NCBI RefSeq assembly: GCF_007859315.1
Contig: NZ_VOHA01000017.1
Location: 62,001 to 126,000 of the forward strand
DNA length: 64,000 bases
Reading direction: 5' to 3'
Source of the DNA: Reyranella sp. CPCC 100927
GTDB lineage: Bacteria > Pseudomonadota > Alphaproteobacteria > Reyranellales > Reyranellaceae
Position 1 is the stretch's first letter. Each line of letters starts with the position of its first letter. The translations under genes and the position numbers were made by a program. A model generated the notes under the pieces. That model searched no databases. It worked only from the letters and a program-made list of their open reading frames with translations, and was not told where the DNA came from. Below, piece after piece: positions 62,928 through 64,000 of the stretch.

Positions 62928-64000
62928 CCCGCCCACGCATCGCCCTCGAAGTCCATCCGCCAGCCGTAAGTCGCGCGCAATGCGCGAGCGCCCAGCCGTA
63001 GAAACAGTGGCATCAACAGGTCGCGTACCGCCTTGCCCACAGGACCCGGGAACTTCTGCGCGCCGTTGCGCCGAGCCTCGCGAACCAGATACTCGACACG
63101 CTCCCGTCGGCGCCCTTCATAGGACGCAAAACCGGCCGACGTATCGTCGGCCCGGCCCAGGCACGACGCCAGGACCACCGAGTCCTCCATCGCCATCGAA
63201 GCCCCCTGCCCGGCATGCGGCGATGTCGCGTGCGCGGCATCGCCGAGCAGACAGACGCGTCCGCGATGCCAGGCTGGCAGCGAGGGCATATCGAAGATGG
63301 GAATGTGATCGACGGGTTGGGACACGGCACTCAGGATGGTGCTGATCGGCGCCGGTTCCCCGCGATGCGCATCGAGCAAGGCGCGGCTGTCGACCGTGCG
63401 CGCGGGACGCCGGTCCGGCACTTGCGCCTGGGCCACGGTGTCGAACCACCAGATCGTGCCGTCCGGCGCGGTGATGTGGCCGAAGAACGTCTGCCGCCCG
63501 TACGTCATATGCATGAAACCGCCGGTCGGCGGGATGTCAGTCGCACGGACGAAGCCACCGCGGCCGACCAGGCCGGTGTAGGCCGGCACGGGCGCCTCCG
63601 GAAAGACGAGCCGACGGGTTCGAGAGCGGATACCGTCGCAGCCGATCAGCAGATCGGCCTGCGCCTGACTGCCGTCGGCAAAGTGCGCCGTGACCTGGGC
63701 GCCGGCATCGTCGAGGTCGATCAGGGTGCGTCCAAACTCTATCGTCACGCCCTGGCGTACCGCGCTTTGCCGCAGGGCCCGGAGCAAATCGCCGCGACGG
63801 ATCACGACGCTCTCGACGCCGTACAGGCGCTGTTGATCGCCGAAGTCGATGCTGCCAATGCGCCGGCCACGCTCGTTGAAGAACGCCATGCCCGCGAGCG
63901 GGAAGCCCGCGCCATGAACCGGTTCCAGCATGCCCAGCGTTTTCAGGACATTGAGGCCGTTGGGTGCCAGGGCGAGGAAAACGCCGGCGTCGTCGCGTGG
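62924..64000 (-). CDS. FAD-dependent monooxygenase, N-terminus outside window
   Basis: Flavoprotein hydroxylase of the PHBH/UbiH-like class A group; 358 residues visible, cut by the right end of the window. The frame is open through base 63999 (AGVFLALAPNGLNVLKTLG), so the true start and GxGxxG loop lie beyond. Visible marks are the NADPH/FAD DG motif ADLLIGCDGIRSRTRR, the second FAD motif GRVCLLGDAAHATSPHAGQGASMAMED. It would hydroxylate an aromatic or similar substrate. The stop at 62924 touches the small membrane protein gene. Confidence 0.9.
   Translation of the reverse strand, partial: PRDDAGVFLALAPNGLNVLKTLGMLEPVHGAGFPLAGMAFFNERGRRIGSIDFGDQQRLYGVESVVIRRGDLLRALRQSAVRQGVTIEFGRTLIDLDDAGAQVTAHFADGSQAQADLLIGCDGIRSRTRRLVFPEAPVPAYTGLVGRGGFVRATDIPPTGGFMHMTYGRQTFFGHITAPDGTIWWFDTVAQAQVPDRRPARTVDSRALLDAHRGEPAPISTILSAVSQPVDHIPIFDMPSLPAWHRGRVCLLGDAAHATSPHAGQGASMAMEDSVVLASCLGRADDTSAGFASYEGRRRERVEYLVREARRNGAQKFPGPVGKAVRDLLMPLFLRLGARALRATYGWRMDFEGDAWAG

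Overview
The window is GC-rich, densely coded DNA that reads as an alphaproteobacterial chromosome. The cues are the order tatC-serS-surE-pcm-LytM lipoprotein, the cytochrome aa3 operon with ctaB, ctaG, coxC, DUF983 and SURF1 genes, a DUF1192 protein and an HPF protein with an added cold-shock domain. A Rhodospirillales or Reyranella-like host is my guess and cannot be settled from the sequence alone. I see no rRNA, tRNA, CRISPR array, prophage, IS element or replication origin. No gap between genes exceeds 300 bases. Both ends of the window cut a gene: an aminotransferase on the left and an FAD monooxygenase on the right.

Layout. 1-13 kb: partial hisC, nadE, a TlpA-like redoxin interrupted by one in-frame TGA, an MFS exporter, a cupin, nicotinate phosphoribosyltransferase with class II DAHP synthase, an esterase with an AraC regulator, and metY with a hydrolase. 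13-24 kb: a secreted protein with three cyanovirin-N-like repeats, 3-hydroxybutyrate dehydrogenase, quinone oxidoreductase, acyl-CoA dehydrogenase, DUF1194 protein, hrpB, a TctC receptor and trmJ. 24-33 kb: emrAB-type efflux, cimA, HPF-cold-shock fusion, MerR-VOC pair, ASCH protein and an FAD-linked dehydrogenase. 33-43 kb: nitrate assimilation. 43-50 kb: cell-envelope and housekeeping genes. 50-56 kb: cytochrome c oxidase and its assembly factors. 56-64 kb: tldD, small exported proteins, an MFS/GNAT pair and the partial monooxygenase.

Two things stand out. First, the redoxin at 2976-4049 has TGA exactly where the first cysteine of its redox motif should be (W-A-S-W-TGA-G-C-R). The frame is conserved on both sides, and a hairpin fitting the bacterial SECIS rules starts 16 bases after the TGA. 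It is a strong selenoprotein candidate.

Second, the nitrate cluster carries a complete NasS/NasT control system. Both the nasS-nrtABD-nasA operon and the divergent cysG have a sigma-54 type -24/-12 promoter. In each case it is followed almost at once by two hairpins with hexaloops having A at position 1 and G at position 4, separated by 8 bases. That is the recognition signal of ANTAR antiterminators such as NasT. NrtABD would import nitrate, NasA would reduce it, and CysG would make siroheme for a nitrite reductase that is not in this window.

Many convergent gene ends carry palindromic intergenic elements. One family, with TGTCATCCCGAGCG arms, occurs twice.
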